A DNA stretch of 64,000 nucleotides from positions 186,001 through 250,000 of the forward strand of contig NZ_RBAL01000009.1 of the NCBI RefSeq assembly GCF_003626535.1, in the 5' to 3' direction. This DNA is from Streptomyces hoynatensis (lineage in GTDB: Bacteria; Actinomycetota; Actinomycetes; Streptomycetales; Streptomycetaceae). Of the stretch, positions 9,149 to 17,376 are shown one piece after another. A model generated the notes under the pieces. It made no database searches. It saw only the letters and a program-made list of their open reading frames with translations, and was not told the DNA's origin. The stretch's first letter is position 1. Each line of letters opens with the position of its first letter. The translations under genes and the position numbers were made by a program.

Positions 9149-9766
9149 TCAGAAGCACTCGTGGCCGCCGTTGTACAGCCTCAGGGACAGGTCGCTGAGC
9201 TTGAACGTCCCGGCGGTGGTGGCCCAGGCCGTCTGCTCGACGTCCGTGAGCACGACGCTGTCGGCGTTCTGGGCGAACGTCCCCGGCGCGCCGTGGTACC
9301 AGTCGCTGGGCGCACCGCCGCTCACATCCGCGGTGTCCACGCCGATGTTGACGTTGCTGAAGGTGGCGTCGGCGTCCAGCTGGGCCACGTCGATGAACAG
9401 GTTGTCGGCCTCCGCCGGATTCTCCTCGTCGGAGCCGGCATTGATCACCAACGTGACATCGCCGAACAGCGGGACGGGAACGACGACGCTCTGGCAGAGG
9501 TTGTACAGGTCGGCGTGGTCGAACGCGGACACCGCGGCCGCCACGTGGCCCTCCCCTGAAGGCGCGATGACCGTGCCGTACTGGGCGAAGCCCTCGCCCA
9601 CGAGGCGGTCGACGTGCACCTTGAACTCCTGCCCAGAGATGCTGAGCGACGCGGCCAGCGCACCCTGGGCCAGGGCGACACCTATCGCGGCGGTAGCGGC
9701 CACGCTCGGCACCATGACCAGACCGAACCGCCGCCATCTGGTGCCGCCGCGAGCCTGTGACTCCAT
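9149..9766 (-). CDS. DUF6230 secreted protein (often mis-named cholesterol esterase)
   Basis: 205 residues. The ATG start has a perfect AAAGGAGG ribosome site. N-terminus: Arg-rich (TRWRRFG), then hydrophobic VMVPSVAATAAIGVALAQGALAA, a signal peptide with probable cleavage after ALA or LAA. The mature part (SLSISGQEFKVHVDRLVGEG onwards) is beta-rich, with a Cys in LYNLCQSVVVPVP and another near the end (GGHECF) that could form a disulphide. Databases sometimes call such proteins cholesterol esterase, but no GxSxG lipase motif or catalytic triad is visible, so I do not support that name. It is first in the set with DUF6114 and the acidic protein and has the strongest ribosome site. Confidence 0.85.
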   Translation of the reverse strand: MESQARGGTRWRRFGLVMVPSVAATAAIGVALAQGALAASLSISGQEFKVHVDRLVGEGFAQYGTVIAPSGEGHVAAAVSAFDHADLYNLCQSVVVPVPLFGDVTLVINAGSDEENPAEADNLFIDVAQLDADATFSNVNIGVDTADVSGGAPSDWYHGAPGTFAQNADSVVLTDVEQTAWATTAGTFKLSDLSLRLYNGGHECF

Positions 9767-10166
9767 GACTTTCCTCCTTTTCGGACGAACATCTCCAAGC
9801 CCCTGCGAGGCCCCTTGGGTCAGTACAGCCGCGCCGGGCCGGAGAGGAGACGCGCGTATCCCCGGGCTGCACCCCGGCGACAAGCCACTGACCGCTGATT
9901 GGACGCGGCTCGCTGCGAAACAGGTCCCACCGTGGCGGGAACCCCCCTGTTCCGAGACCGACGTGTGGCTCCATCGGCTTGGCCGATCGTGGTGCATCTC
10001 ACGCTGCGGCACAAGGGGTTCGTTACTAACGGGTAATGCGCGTGTGAGAACGCAATGCCGCATACGCGGCGAGCCGCACCCCATGTGCACCCACCAGAAA
10101 GGCACACTCGGCCACCAAACGGACGTAACCGCAAGGAAACCTCGCACCGCCACTACAGACGGTAAT
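9767..10166. other. Intergenic region upstream of the DUF6230 gene
   Basis: No gene is seen here. It must hold the promoter of the DUF6230 set. It is less GC-rich than its surroundings and contains the near-palindrome TTACTAACGGGTAA (10023-10036), about 260 bp upstream of the start codon, a possible operator. Confidence 0.5.
10023..10036. promoter_or_regulatory. Palindromic candidate operator TTACTAACGGGTAA
   Basis: Inverted repeat TTAC-N6-GTAA in the AT-richer part of the long gap before the DUF6230 gene. TTAC/GTAA half-sites are typical of TetR-family operators. The regulator is unknown and the distance to the start codon is long. Confidence 0.3.
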
Positions 10167-10206
10167 GGCGGCCGCGATTACCAAGTTTTGGTAAAACGCG
10201 GCCGCC
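10167..10206 (-). terminator. Long two-tier hairpin after the thioredoxin gene
   Basis: GGCGGCCGCG (10167-10176) pairs perfectly with CGCGGCCGCC (10197-10206). Inside it TTACCAA (10178-10184) pairs with TTGGTAA (10188-10194) around a 3-base loop. That gives 17 base pairs with only a 1/2-base internal bulge. It begins 61 bases after the stop codon of the minus-strand thioredoxin gene, so a terminator is the simplest reading. Confidence 0.6.
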
Positions 10207-10267
10207 GTAGGGCGGATGAGCCGCGGAGCACTCGGATGAGCGCCGGCGCGTGCCCCGGGGCGAATGG

Positions 10268-11236
10268 CTAGAAAAGCACGCGGGCCAGCGCCGAGCGCGC
10301 GCTGCTCACCCTGGGGTCCTCGGCGCCGACGACCTCGAACAGCTCCAGCAGCCGCAGCCGGGCGGCCTCCCGGTCCTCGCCCGCGGTGCGCTGCACCGTG
10401 GCGACCAGCCTGCCGAAGGCGTCCTCGACGTGCCCGCCCACCAAGTCCAGGTCGGCGACGGCCAGTTGGGCCTGCACATCCCCCGGCCGCTCGGCCGCGG
10501 CCTTGCGGACGCTCTCGGCGTCCGCGCCCTGCACGCGGCTGAGCAGCTTCGCCTGGGCCAGGCCGAGCTTGGCCTCCACGTCGCCCGGCTCCTCGGACAG
10601 CACGTTCTCGTAGGCCTGGATGGCGCCGCCGAGGTCCCCGGCGTCCAGCGCGGCGTGCGCCGCGGCCAGCGCCGGGTTGACCGGCGGGGCGGGCGGGCCC
10701 GCCTCGCGCGCGGCGGCGGCAGCGGCCGGGTCCACCGGCTGGCCGACGATGCCGAACCGCTGCTCGGCCGCGGCGATCAGCTGGTCGAGGACCTGCCGCA
10801 CCTGGGGCTCGGGGGCCGCCCCCTGGAACAGCGGCAGGGCCTGCCCGGCCAGCACGGCGAAGACCGCGGGGATGCCCTGCACCCCGAACTGCTGGAAGAG
10901 CATCTGGTTGGCGTCGACGTCGATCTTGGCGAGCACGAACTTGCCGGCGTACTCCTCGGCGAGGCGCTCCAGGATCGGGCTCAGCTGCTTGCACGGCTGG
11001 CACCAGTCGGCCCAGAAGTCGATGACCACGGGCACCTCGGTGCTGCGCTGGAGCACCTGCTGCTCGAAGCCCGCCTCGTCGACGTCGATCACCAGCGGCG
11101 CCGCGGCAGCCGCCTCACCGCCCGGCTGGGCCGCCCGCTGTGCCCTGGCCTGCTCGGCCTTCTGCTTGGCCTCGGCGGCCGCCTTCACCGCGGAGAGGTC
11201 AACGGCTCCGCTCATGGACATGTTGCGTGGCTGCAT
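10268..11236 (-). CDS. Thioredoxin-fold protein with TPR-like C-terminus (CnoX/YbbN type)
   Basis: 322 residues. Residues ~1-65 are a charged leader (KAAAEAKQKAEQARAQRAA). The thioredoxin domain runs about 70-175 with VIDFWADWCQPCKQLSPIL (CxxC active site) and the cis-Pro segment GIPAVFAVLAG. The C-terminal ~130 residues are helical with TPR-like repeats (AHAALDAGDLGGAIQAYENVL, GDVEAKLGLAQAKLL, AQLAVADLDL). This is the architecture of the E. coli co-chaperone CnoX/YbbN, which guards clients from oxidation. A dithiol oxidoreductase or holdase role in the cytoplasm is therefore likely. Ribosome site GGGAG precedes the ATG. The large hairpin at 10167-10206 ends the transcript. Confidence 0.9.
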   Translation of the reverse strand: MQPRNMSMSGAVDLSAVKAAAEAKQKAEQARAQRAAQPGGEAAAAAPLVIDVDEAGFEQQVLQRSTEVPVVIDFWADWCQPCKQLSPILERLAEEYAGKFVLAKIDVDANQMLFQQFGVQGIPAVFAVLAGQALPLFQGAAPEPQVRQVLDQLIAAAEQRFGIVGQPVDPAAAAAAREAGPPAPPVNPALAAAHAALDAGDLGGAIQAYENVLSEEPGDVEAKLGLAQAKLLSRVQGADAESVRKAAAERPGDVQAQLAVADLDLVGGHVEDAFGRLVATVQRTAGEDREAARLRLLELFEVVGAEDPRVSSARSALARVLF

Positions 11237-11288
11237 GGCACCAGTCTCCCCCCTCCGCGCCCCCTTCGGGTACGCGCCCGCGCCCGGC

Positions 11289-11332
11289 GGCCCGCGCCCC
11301 GGCGGCGGGCCCGCCCGCGGGGGGTGCGGGCC
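11289..11332 (-). terminator. Possible terminator after icmA
   Basis: GGCCCGC (11289-11295) can pair with GCGGGCC (11326-11332), 22 bases after the icmA stop. The region is so GC-rich that such pairing is weak evidence. Confidence 0.3.
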
Positions 11333-11353
11333 GCGCCGCCGCGCCCCCTCGGG

Positions 11354-13054
11354 TCAGAACCCGGGAGGCTCGCTGTAGGTGCCCCACTCCTCGCGCAGCA
11401 GGCCGCAGATCTCGCCGAGCGTGGCCTCCGCGCGCACCGCCTCCAGCATCGGCTCGATCAGGCCGGCCTCCCCCCGGGCCGCCTCCCGCAGCGCGGCCAG
11501 CGCGCCGTGCACCGCCGCCTGGTCCCGGGCCGCGCGGCGCGCGGCGAGCGCCTTGACCTGCTCGCGCTCCACCTCGTGGCTCACCCGCAGGATCTCCAGG
11601 TCGCCGGTGACGGAGCCGGTGTGGCAGTTGACCCCGACGACACGCTTCTCCCCCTTCTCCAGGGCCTGCTGGTAGCGGAAGGCGGCCTCGGCGATCTGCC
11701 CGGTGAACCACCCGTCCTCGATGCCGGCCAGCAGCCCCGAGGTGATCGGCCCGATGGGGTGCTTCCCGTCGGGGACCGCGCGCCTGCCCCGTTCCTTGAT
11801 CTGCTCGAAGATCTTCTCCGCCTCGGTCTCGATCCGGTCGGTGAGCTGCTCCACGTACCAGGCCCCGCCCAGCGGGTCGGCGACGGAGGTGACGCCGGTC
11901 TCCTCCATCAGCACCTGCTGGGTGCGCAGCGCGATCTCGGCGGCCTGCTCGCTCGGCAGCGCCAGGGTCTCGTCCAGGGCGTTGGTGTGCAGGGAGTTGG
12001 TGCCGCCCAGGATGGCGGCCAGCGCCTCGACCGCCGTCCGCACGACGTTGTTGTACGGCTGCTGGGCGGTGAGCGAGACGCCCGCGGTCTGGGTGTGGAA
12101 ACGCAGCCACTGGGCGCGCTCCGCGGTGGCCCCGTACACGTCGCGCATCCAGCGGGCCCAGATCCGGCGGGCCGCCCGGAACTTGGCGATCTCCTCGAAG
12201 AAGTCGATGTGCGCGTCGAAGAAGAAGGACAGGCCGGGCGCGAAGGTGTTGACGTCCAGGCCCCTGGCGAGGCCGAGCTCCACGTAGCCGAAGCCGTCGG
12301 CCAGGGTGAAGGCCAGCTCCTGCGCGGCCGTGGCCCCGGCCTCCCTGATGTGGTAGCCGGACACCGACAGCGGCTTGTAGGCGGGGATGCGGCGGGCGGT
12401 GTACTCCATGAGGTCGCCGATCAGCCGCAGGTGGGGCCCCGGCTCGAAGAGCCACTCCTTCTGCGCGATGTACTCCTTGAAGATGTCGGTCTGGAGCGTG
12501 CCGTTGAGCGCCGCCGGGTCGGCGCCCTGCCGCTCGGCGGCGACCAGGTACATGCAGAAGACGGGGATCGCCGGGCCGCTGATCGTCATGGAGGTGGTGA
12601 CCTCGCCCAGCGGGATGCCGCGGAAGAGGGTCTCCATGTCGGCGGCCGAGTCGATCGCCACCCCGCAGTGGCCGACCTCGCCCAGGGAGCGCGGGTCGTC
12701 GGAGTCCCGGCCCATCAGCGTGGGCATGTCGAAGGCGACGGAGAGCCCGCCGCCGCCCGCGTCCAGGATCATCCGGTAGCGCCGGTTGGTCTGCTCCGCG
12801 TTGCCGAAGCCGGCGAACTGGCGGATCGTCCAGGTCCTGCCGCGGTAGCCGGTGGGGTGGAGGCCGCGGGTGAAGGGGAACTCCCCGGGCCATCCGATGC
12901 GCTCGAAGCCCTCGTAGGTGTCATGGGGCCGCGGGCCGTACACGGGCTCCACGGGGTCGCCGGAGAGCGTGGTGAAGTCGGCGTCCCGGGTACGGGCCGC
13001 GTCGAAGCGGGCCTGCCATCGTTGGCGGCCGGCGGAAATGGCGTCAGCGTCCAT
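11354..13054 (-). CDS. icmA: Isobutyryl-CoA mutase, large (substrate-binding) subunit
   Basis: Adenosylcobalamin-dependent interconversion of isobutyryl-CoA and n-butyryl-CoA, linking valine breakdown to butyryl-CoA and polyketide precursors. 566 residues, the exact length I recall for Streptomyces IcmA. Residue 80 is Phe (RQFAGFG) and residue 198 is Gln (EYIAQKE); methylmalonyl-CoA mutase has Tyr and Arg at these places, so this is an isobutyryl-CoA mutase. There is no C-terminal B12 domain, so a separate small subunit IcmB is needed, and it is not in the window. MeaB and an adenosyltransferase are encoded nearby. A palindromic operator candidate lies 21 bp upstream of the start codon. Confidence 0.95.
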   Translation of the reverse strand: MDADAISAGRQRWQARFDAARTRDADFTTLSGDPVEPVYGPRPHDTYEGFERIGWPGEFPFTRGLHPTGYRGRTWTIRQFAGFGNAEQTNRRYRMILDAGGGGLSVAFDMPTLMGRDSDDPRSLGEVGHCGVAIDSAADMETLFRGIPLGEVTTSMTISGPAIPVFCMYLVAAERQGADPAALNGTLQTDIFKEYIAQKEWLFEPGPHLRLIGDLMEYTARRIPAYKPLSVSGYHIREAGATAAQELAFTLADGFGYVELGLARGLDVNTFAPGLSFFFDAHIDFFEEIAKFRAARRIWARWMRDVYGATAERAQWLRFHTQTAGVSLTAQQPYNNVVRTAVEALAAILGGTNSLHTNALDETLALPSEQAAEIALRTQQVLMEETGVTSVADPLGGAWYVEQLTDRIETEAEKIFEQIKERGRRAVPDGKHPIGPITSGLLAGIEDGWFTGQIAEAAFRYQQALEKGEKRVVGVNCHTGSVTGDLEILRVSHEVEREQVKALAARRAARDQAAVHGALAALREAARGEAGLIEPMLEAVRAEATLGEICGLLREEWGTYSEPPGF

Positions 13055-13074
13055 GACGCCAATCTACTGCGATA

Positions 13075-13092
13075 TAGTTGGTCGTCCTACTA
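13075..13092. promoter_or_regulatory. Palindrome in the icmA promoter
   Basis: TAGTTGGTCGTCCTACTA matches its reverse complement at 14 of 18 positions. It lies 21-38 bp upstream of the icmA start codon, in a locally AT-richer stretch (ATATAG at 13072-13077). This is where a repressor would block transcription. No particular regulator is proven; the neighbouring MarR protein or a distant TetR protein are options. Confidence 0.5.
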
Positions 13093-13181
13093 ACCGCGGC
13101 GCCCGCCGTGCCGCGCGCCCGCGCGAGGCCCGGCAGATCCGCTTGGACCTGCTCAGCACCCGAGCACCCGCTCAGGCCTGT

Positions 13182-13511
13182 TCAGACCTGGGCCGGCTCG
13201 GCCTCCTCCTCGGCGACCAGGGGCAGGACCTGGGCCGTGATCCGGCGCTCGACGAAGAAGGCCGCGGTCGGGATGGTCCCGGCGAGCAGCACCCAGATCA
13301 GCTTGCCGAAGGGCCAGCGGGCCTTCTGCCCGAGGTCGAAGGCGCAGACCAGGTAGACGATGTACAGCACGCCGTGCACCTGCGCCACCACGAGCGGCAC
13401 CGTCTCGCCGCTGTTGAAGCCGTACACCAGGATGCAGCCGCACAGGGCAAGCAGCATCACCGCGGTGACGTAGGCGAGGGTCCGGTACCGGGTGAGCACA
13501 CTCCGCTTCAT
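13182..13511 (-). CDS. DUF3817 membrane protein (first copy)
   Basis: 109 residues with three hydrophobic helices: LAYVTAVMLLALCGCILVYG, VVAQVHGVLYIVYLVCAF and KLIWVLLAGTIPTAAFFVE. The VHG..Y..Y segment and the FFVERR end are characteristic of DUF3817 integral membrane proteins; function unknown. TAGGCT (minus strand, 13519-13524) ends 7 bases before the ATG and no ribosome site is seen, so the mRNA may be leaderless. It follows a MarR gene by 18 bp. A second DUF3817 gene at 19552-19896 is clearly related (VHGLLFILYV, FFAERR). Confidence 0.88.
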   Translation of the reverse strand: MKRSVLTRYRTLAYVTAVMLLALCGCILVYGFNSGETVPLVVAQVHGVLYIVYLVCAFDLGQKARWPFGKLIWVLLAGTIPTAAFFVERRITAQVLPLVAEEEAEPAQV

Positions 13512-13529
13512 GTGCCCGAGCCTAACGGG

Positions 13530-14126
13530 TCATTCGGGGCGATCTTCCCCGGGCCCCTCGGGCTCCCAGACCCCGTAGCCCTGCTCGCCGCCGTCGTCCC
13601 CGCGCCCCGCCGCCTCCGCGGCGCCGTCGAAGTCGTGGGCGGCCACCCGCAGCGGGCGCAGCAGCGTGAAGATCTCCTCGCAGGCCGCCGCGTCGTAGGC
13701 GCCGAGGCCGAACTCCGCGTCCATCAGGTCCCGCGTGGCCGCCTCGCACACCTCCCGGCCCTTGTCGGTGATCGAGGCCAGGGTGCCGCGGCCGTCGTTC
13801 GGGTTCGGCCGCTTGGTGACCAGGCCCGAGCGCACCAGCCGGTCCACGGTGTTGGTCACCGAGGTGGGGTGCACCATCAGCCGCTCGCCGATCTTGGACA
13901 TCGACAGTTCACCCTTACGACTGAAGGTGAGCAGCACCAGCGCCTCGTACCTGGCGAAGGTGAGATCGTAGGGCCGCACGATCGCGTCCACCCGGGCGAG
14001 CAGGATCTGGTGGGCGCGCATGATCGAGGTGATCGCGGCCATGGCCGGCGCGGCTCCCCAGCGCTTCTTCCACAACTCGTCGGCGCGGGCGATGGGGTCG
14101 AACGGGAGACTGAGCGGCTTGGGCAC
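13530..14126 (-). CDS. MarR-family transcriptional regulator
   Basis: 198 residues. The winged-helix domain covers about residues 35-140: LTFARYEALVLLTFSRKGELSMSKIG, recognition helix HPTSVTNTVDRLVRSGLV, and wing RPNPNDGRGTLASITDKG. The last ~45 residues are acidic and Gly-rich, longer than usual for the family. GTG start; TAGGGT lies exactly 7 bases upstream, suggesting a leaderless transcript. It reads away from the GH6 gene and is followed by a DUF3817 gene. The ligand is unknown; control of the neighbouring membrane protein or glycan genes is only inference from position. Confidence 0.88.
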   Translation of the reverse strand: MPKPLSLPFDPIARADELWKKRWGAAPAMAAITSIMRAHQILLARVDAIVRPYDLTFARYEALVLLTFSRKGELSMSKIGERLMVHPTSVTNTVDRLVRSGLVTKRPNPNDGRGTLASITDKGREVCEAATRDLMDAEFGLGAYDAAACEEIFTLLRPLRVAAHDFDGAAEAAGRGDDGGEQGYGVWEPEGPGEDRPE

Positions 14127-14294
14127 GACAGTGACCCTACCGGCTGGTCATACGACCGGTCTCCCGAACCCGGTACCCGGGGGCCGCCCCCCAAGGGCCC
14201 AGGGCCGCTCGCCCGCCGTCCCGCGCGGCCCCTCGCCACCCGCTGTCACCCGCCGTTACCCGGCGGGCACGCTCCGCCGTGGCACGATGACGCC

Positions 14295-15344
14295 ATGTAC
14301 GGCCGCCTCATCAGCCTTTTCCGCCGCCGTTCCCCGCTGCGCCCCGCCCTGTGCTCCCCGCTGCTCGCCGCCCTCCTCCTCGGCTGCTCGGGGGACTCGC
14401 CCGCGGGAGCGCCGGGCGACGGCGCCTCGGCGGCCACCGCGCCGGCCGCGGGCGTCGAGGAGCGGTTCTGGGTGGACCCGGACAGCCCGGCCGCCCGCCA
14501 GGTCGCCCGCTGGGAGGAGGCCGGCCGGTCCGGGGACGCGCGGACGCTGCGGCTGATCTCCGAGCGCCCGCTCGCCTTCTGGCCCTCGGGCCACCGCGAC
14601 CCGGCGGCGCAGGTGCGGCGGATCACCTCGGCCGCCGCGGCCGACGGCAGCACGGCGGTGCTCGTGGCCTACAACATCCCGCACCGGGACTGCGGCCAGT
14701 ACTCGGAGGGCGGCGCCGGGGACGCGGCGGCCTACCGGCGCTGGATCGGGGCGTTCGCGGAGGCCATCGGCGAGGCCCACGCCCTGGTGGTCCTGGAGCC
14801 GGACGCGGTGCCGCACACGGCCGACGGCTGCACCGCCTCGATGTACGTCGACGAGCGCTACCGGGCGCTGGCCGAGGCGGTGGAGCGGCTGAAGGCGCAG
14901 CCGCACACCCGGGTCTACCTCGACGCGGGCAACCCGAGCTGGATCGAGGACCCGGCCCTGCTGACCGACCCGCTGCGGCGCTCCGGCATCGCCCGGGCCG
15001 ACGGCTTCGCGCTCAACGTCTCCAACTTCCAGACCCTCCAGGACAGCGCCGAGTACGGGCACCGCCTGTCCGCGCTGCTCGACGGCGCGCACTTCGTCGT
15101 GGACACCAGCCGCAACGGCAACGGCCCCTGGGAGGGCGTGGACGAGCCCTGGTGCAACCCGCCGGGCCGCGCCCTGGGCGAGCCGCCCACCGCCCACACC
15201 GGCGACCCGCTGATCGACGCCTACCTGTGGATCAAGCGGCCGGGCGAGTCCGACGGCGAGTGCCGCGGCGGGCCGCCCGCCGGCACCTGGTGGCCGGAGT
15301 ACGGGCTCGCGCTGGCCGAGGCCGCCGCCGGGCGCGCCTCCTGA
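14295..15344 (+). CDS. Family 6 glycoside hydrolase lipoprotein (CslZ-like endoglucanase)
   Basis: 349 residues. Signal peptide with lipobox LLLGC (Cys near residue 33), so probably a membrane-anchored exported lipoprotein. The GH6 domain shows AYNIPHRDCGQYSEGGAGD (catalytic-acid region), VVLEPDAVP, ADGFALNVSNFQT, DTSRNGNGP and WCNPPGRALG. Family 6 enzymes cleave beta-1,4-glucan with inversion. It converges on glxA and cslA. In S. coelicolor the cslA-glxA pair is accompanied by a GH6 gene called cslZ (memory), so a role in trimming the CslA-made glycan is likely. No good ribosome site precedes this ATG, and an in-frame start further upstream cannot be excluded. Confidence 0.9.
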   Translation: MYGRLISLFRRRSPLRPALCSPLLAALLLGCSGDSPAGAPGDGASAATAPAAGVEERFWVDPDSPAARQVARWEEAGRSGDARTLRLISERPLAFWPSGHRDPAAQVRRITSAAAADGSTAVLVAYNIPHRDCGQYSEGGAGDAAAYRRWIGAFAEAIGEAHALVVLEPDAVPHTADGCTASMYVDERYRALAEAVERLKAQPHTRVYLDAGNPSWIEDPALLTDPLRRSGIARADGFALNVSNFQTLQDSAEYGHRLSALLDGAHFVVDTSRNGNGPWEGVDEPWCNPPGRALGEPPTAHTGDPLIDAYLWIKRPGESDGECRGGPPAGTWWPEYGLALAEAAAGRAS

Positions 15345-15427
15345 GCCCCCGGCCGCGCGGCCCGGCCCCCGCGGCCCGGCGGGTGCGGGCGGCGGGGGCT
15401 GGGGTCTGCGGGCCAGGGGCCGGGGGC
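15345..15427. terminator. Possible bidirectional terminator between GH6 gene and glxA
   Basis: GCCCCCGGCC (15345-15354) and GGCCGGGGGC (15418-15427) are perfect 10-bp inverted repeats at the two ends of the 100-bp gap between convergent genes. The loop is long and the sequence very GC-rich, so this is tentative. Confidence 0.35.
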
Positions 15428-15444
15428 GGCCGGGCGCGACGCGG

Positions 15445-17376
15445 TCAGGCGGGGATGTGCAGCCAGGCCGCCTCGGAGGGGGTGCCCTCCCGGTCGGTGA
15501 CGAAGAGCATGTACCAGCCGGGCGGGACCAGCGAGGGGTCCTCGGGGAGGGTGAGGGCCACCTCGCCGTGCCCGCGCCTGACGTCGAGCCGGATCGAGCG
15601 CTGTTCGACGTCCGTGGTGTGGGTGACCGCGCTCGGCCGCATCAGCCTGGCCGTGGCGATGCGGTCGGCGTCGCCGGTGGCGAAGCGGACGGTGGCGCCG
15701 AGCCGGGCCTCCTCGGGGCCCTCGCCGAGGACCGGGCGGCGCTGCTCGCGGCCGTCGAAGAGGTAGGGCGGGGTGTAGACCTCGATGCGCTTCTCGAAGG
15801 TGCCCGCGCGGGTGTTGTCCTTGTCGGCGAACAGCGGGTCGGAGCCGAAGGTCGCCACCCGCCCGTCGGGGAGCAGCAGCGCCTCGGAGTGGTAGTTGCG
15901 GCCGACGGTGGGGGCGGCGGCCGGGGTGAAGGCGTTCGCGGCCGGGTCGTAGAACTGCGCCTTGAGGATGTCGCTGCGGCCCCGGCCCCGGTAGTCCCGG
16001 GAGCCGCCGGTGGTGAACACGGTGTCGTCCGGCATGATCACGCTGCTCAGGTAGCGGGTGCCCTGGGGCAGCGGCGGCCCGTCGTGGTAGCGGGGCCGCT
16101 CCTCGGTGAGGTCGATGAGCGCGGTGCGCGCGGTCGCCTTCTCCGACTCCCCCACGCCCCCGCCGCCGAGCAGCATGAACCGCTGGCTCTGGGCGGGCGG
16201 CAGCAGCAGGGAGGCCGCGGTCTCCAGCTGGTCGGCGTCGGTGAGGCCGCCGATCTCGGTGAAGCTGTTGGTCTCCAGGTCCCACAGGCCGGGGACGCGG
16301 CCCTTGTCGGCCGGCCCGTAGCCCGCGTTGGCCCCGGTGTAGAACAGCTCGCCGCCCTGGGTGAGGAAGAGCGCCGGGTAGGTGGGGAAGTAGCGCTCGG
16401 GGCCCTTGGACCAGGTCCTGGTCTCCGGGTCGTAGATCTCGGTGATGCCGGGGACCACCTCGCCCACGTCGTCGAGCCCGGAGACGGTCAGCACCCGGCC
16501 GTCGGGCAGCGTGGTGAGCGTGGGGTACCAGCGGGCCTCGGCCATCGGGTCGACCTGGACGTAGCGCTCGGCCTCCGGGTCGAACTCGTAGGCGGCCCTG
16601 ATGCCCTGATAGTCCTGGTCCTCCAGGGTGAGGGCGCCGGCCAGGCCGTAGAGGTTGCGGGCGTCGGCGCCGCGCAGCCCGGCGATCTCGTACTGGGCCG
16701 GCTCGGTGGTCACCCCCTCCTCCCCCTCCTCGACGGCGGAGACGAAGACGCGTGCCTCGCTCGCGGTGATCCGCACGTTGCGGCCGGCCCCCTCCTTGCC
16801 CGCGGGCGGGAGGGTGACGGCGGACTCGGTGCGGTACGCGTCCCCGTCCGGGCCGCGCAGCGTGGTGCCCGCGGGGAACGTCCGCCCCCGGTCGGGGTCC
16901 TCGTTCTTCAGCAGCATCGGGCCGCCCGCGTGGGTGACGGCGTCGCCGAGCACCTCGTAGCGCGCCGTGCCGCCGGCCACCAGGAGGTTGCCGTCGGGCA
17001 GGGCGGCGTGGCCCGAGCAGAAGAGGTCCTCGGGGGTGGGGATCTTCTTGAAGGTGTTCTTCTCCGGGTCCCAGAGCACGGATGCGAAGGTGCCCGCGTC
17101 GAACTGCTCCCGGTCGTTCCCCGAGCCGGCGACCAGGAGCACCTTCCCGGTGTGCAGGAGCGCGGCGTGGATGGAGTTGACCCGGAACTCCTCGGGCACG
17201 TCGACCAGTTCCCAGGAGCCGTAGCGCGCCTGGTACGCGGGGCGTGAGATGCGGTACTCGTGCAGCCGCTCGGTGGCGAAGCTCAGGGCGGCGGGCATGT
17301 TCAGGCCGGCGAGCAGCAGGGCGGCGCCGGTGCCGAGGACGGTCTTCTTCAGGCGGTTGCCCGGGCGGTAGGTCAT
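15445..17376 (-). CDS. glxA: GlxA, mononuclear radical copper oxidase
   Basis: 643 residues. Oxidises an alcohol group with O2, giving aldehyde and H2O2; in S. lividans it acts with CslA to build glycan at hyphal tips. An N-terminal hydrophobic segment (KTVLGTGAALLLAGLNMPAA) is a signal or anchor. Kelch-type beta-propeller repeats follow. The galactose-oxidase-like site is complete: Cys120 (DLFCSGH) and Tyr284 for the thioether cofactor, Trp283 beside it (EARWYPT) as in GlxA rather than GalOx, Tyr495-His496 (GRNYHSEA) and His586 (VTHTTD) as copper ligands. The start codon overlaps the cslA stop (ATGA), so the two are coupled. Confidence 0.95.
   Translation of the reverse strand: MTYRPGNRLKKTVLGTGAALLLAGLNMPAALSFATERLHEYRISRPAYQARYGSWELVDVPEEFRVNSIHAALLHTGKVLLVAGSGNDREQFDAGTFASVLWDPEKNTFKKIPTPEDLFCSGHAALPDGNLLVAGGTARYEVLGDAVTHAGGPMLLKNEDPDRGRTFPAGTTLRGPDGDAYRTESAVTLPPAGKEGAGRNVRITASEARVFVSAVEEGEEGVTTEPAQYEIAGLRGADARNLYGLAGALTLEDQDYQGIRAAYEFDPEAERYVQVDPMAEARWYPTLTTLPDGRVLTVSGLDDVGEVVPGITEIYDPETRTWSKGPERYFPTYPALFLTQGGELFYTGANAGYGPADKGRVPGLWDLETNSFTEIGGLTDADQLETAASLLLPPAQSQRFMLLGGGGVGESEKATARTALIDLTEERPRYHDGPPLPQGTRYLSSVIMPDDTVFTTGGSRDYRGRGRSDILKAQFYDPAANAFTPAAAPTVGRNYHSEALLLPDGRVATFGSDPLFADKDNTRAGTFEKRIEVYTPPYLFDGREQRRPVLGEGPEEARLGATVRFATGDADRIATARLMRPSAVTHTTDVEQRSIRLDVRRGHGEVALTLPEDPSLVPPGWYMLFVTDREGTPSEAAWLHIPA

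Noticed and set aside
9149..9766. Cholesterol esterase label for the DUF6230 protein
   Set aside because: No GxSxG motif, no catalytic triad and a size of 205 residues; only a signal peptide and a beta-rich body are seen.
11354..13054. Methylmalonyl-CoA mutase
   Set aside because: Phe80 and Gln198 are the isobutyryl-CoA mutase pair, and there is no B12-binding domain.
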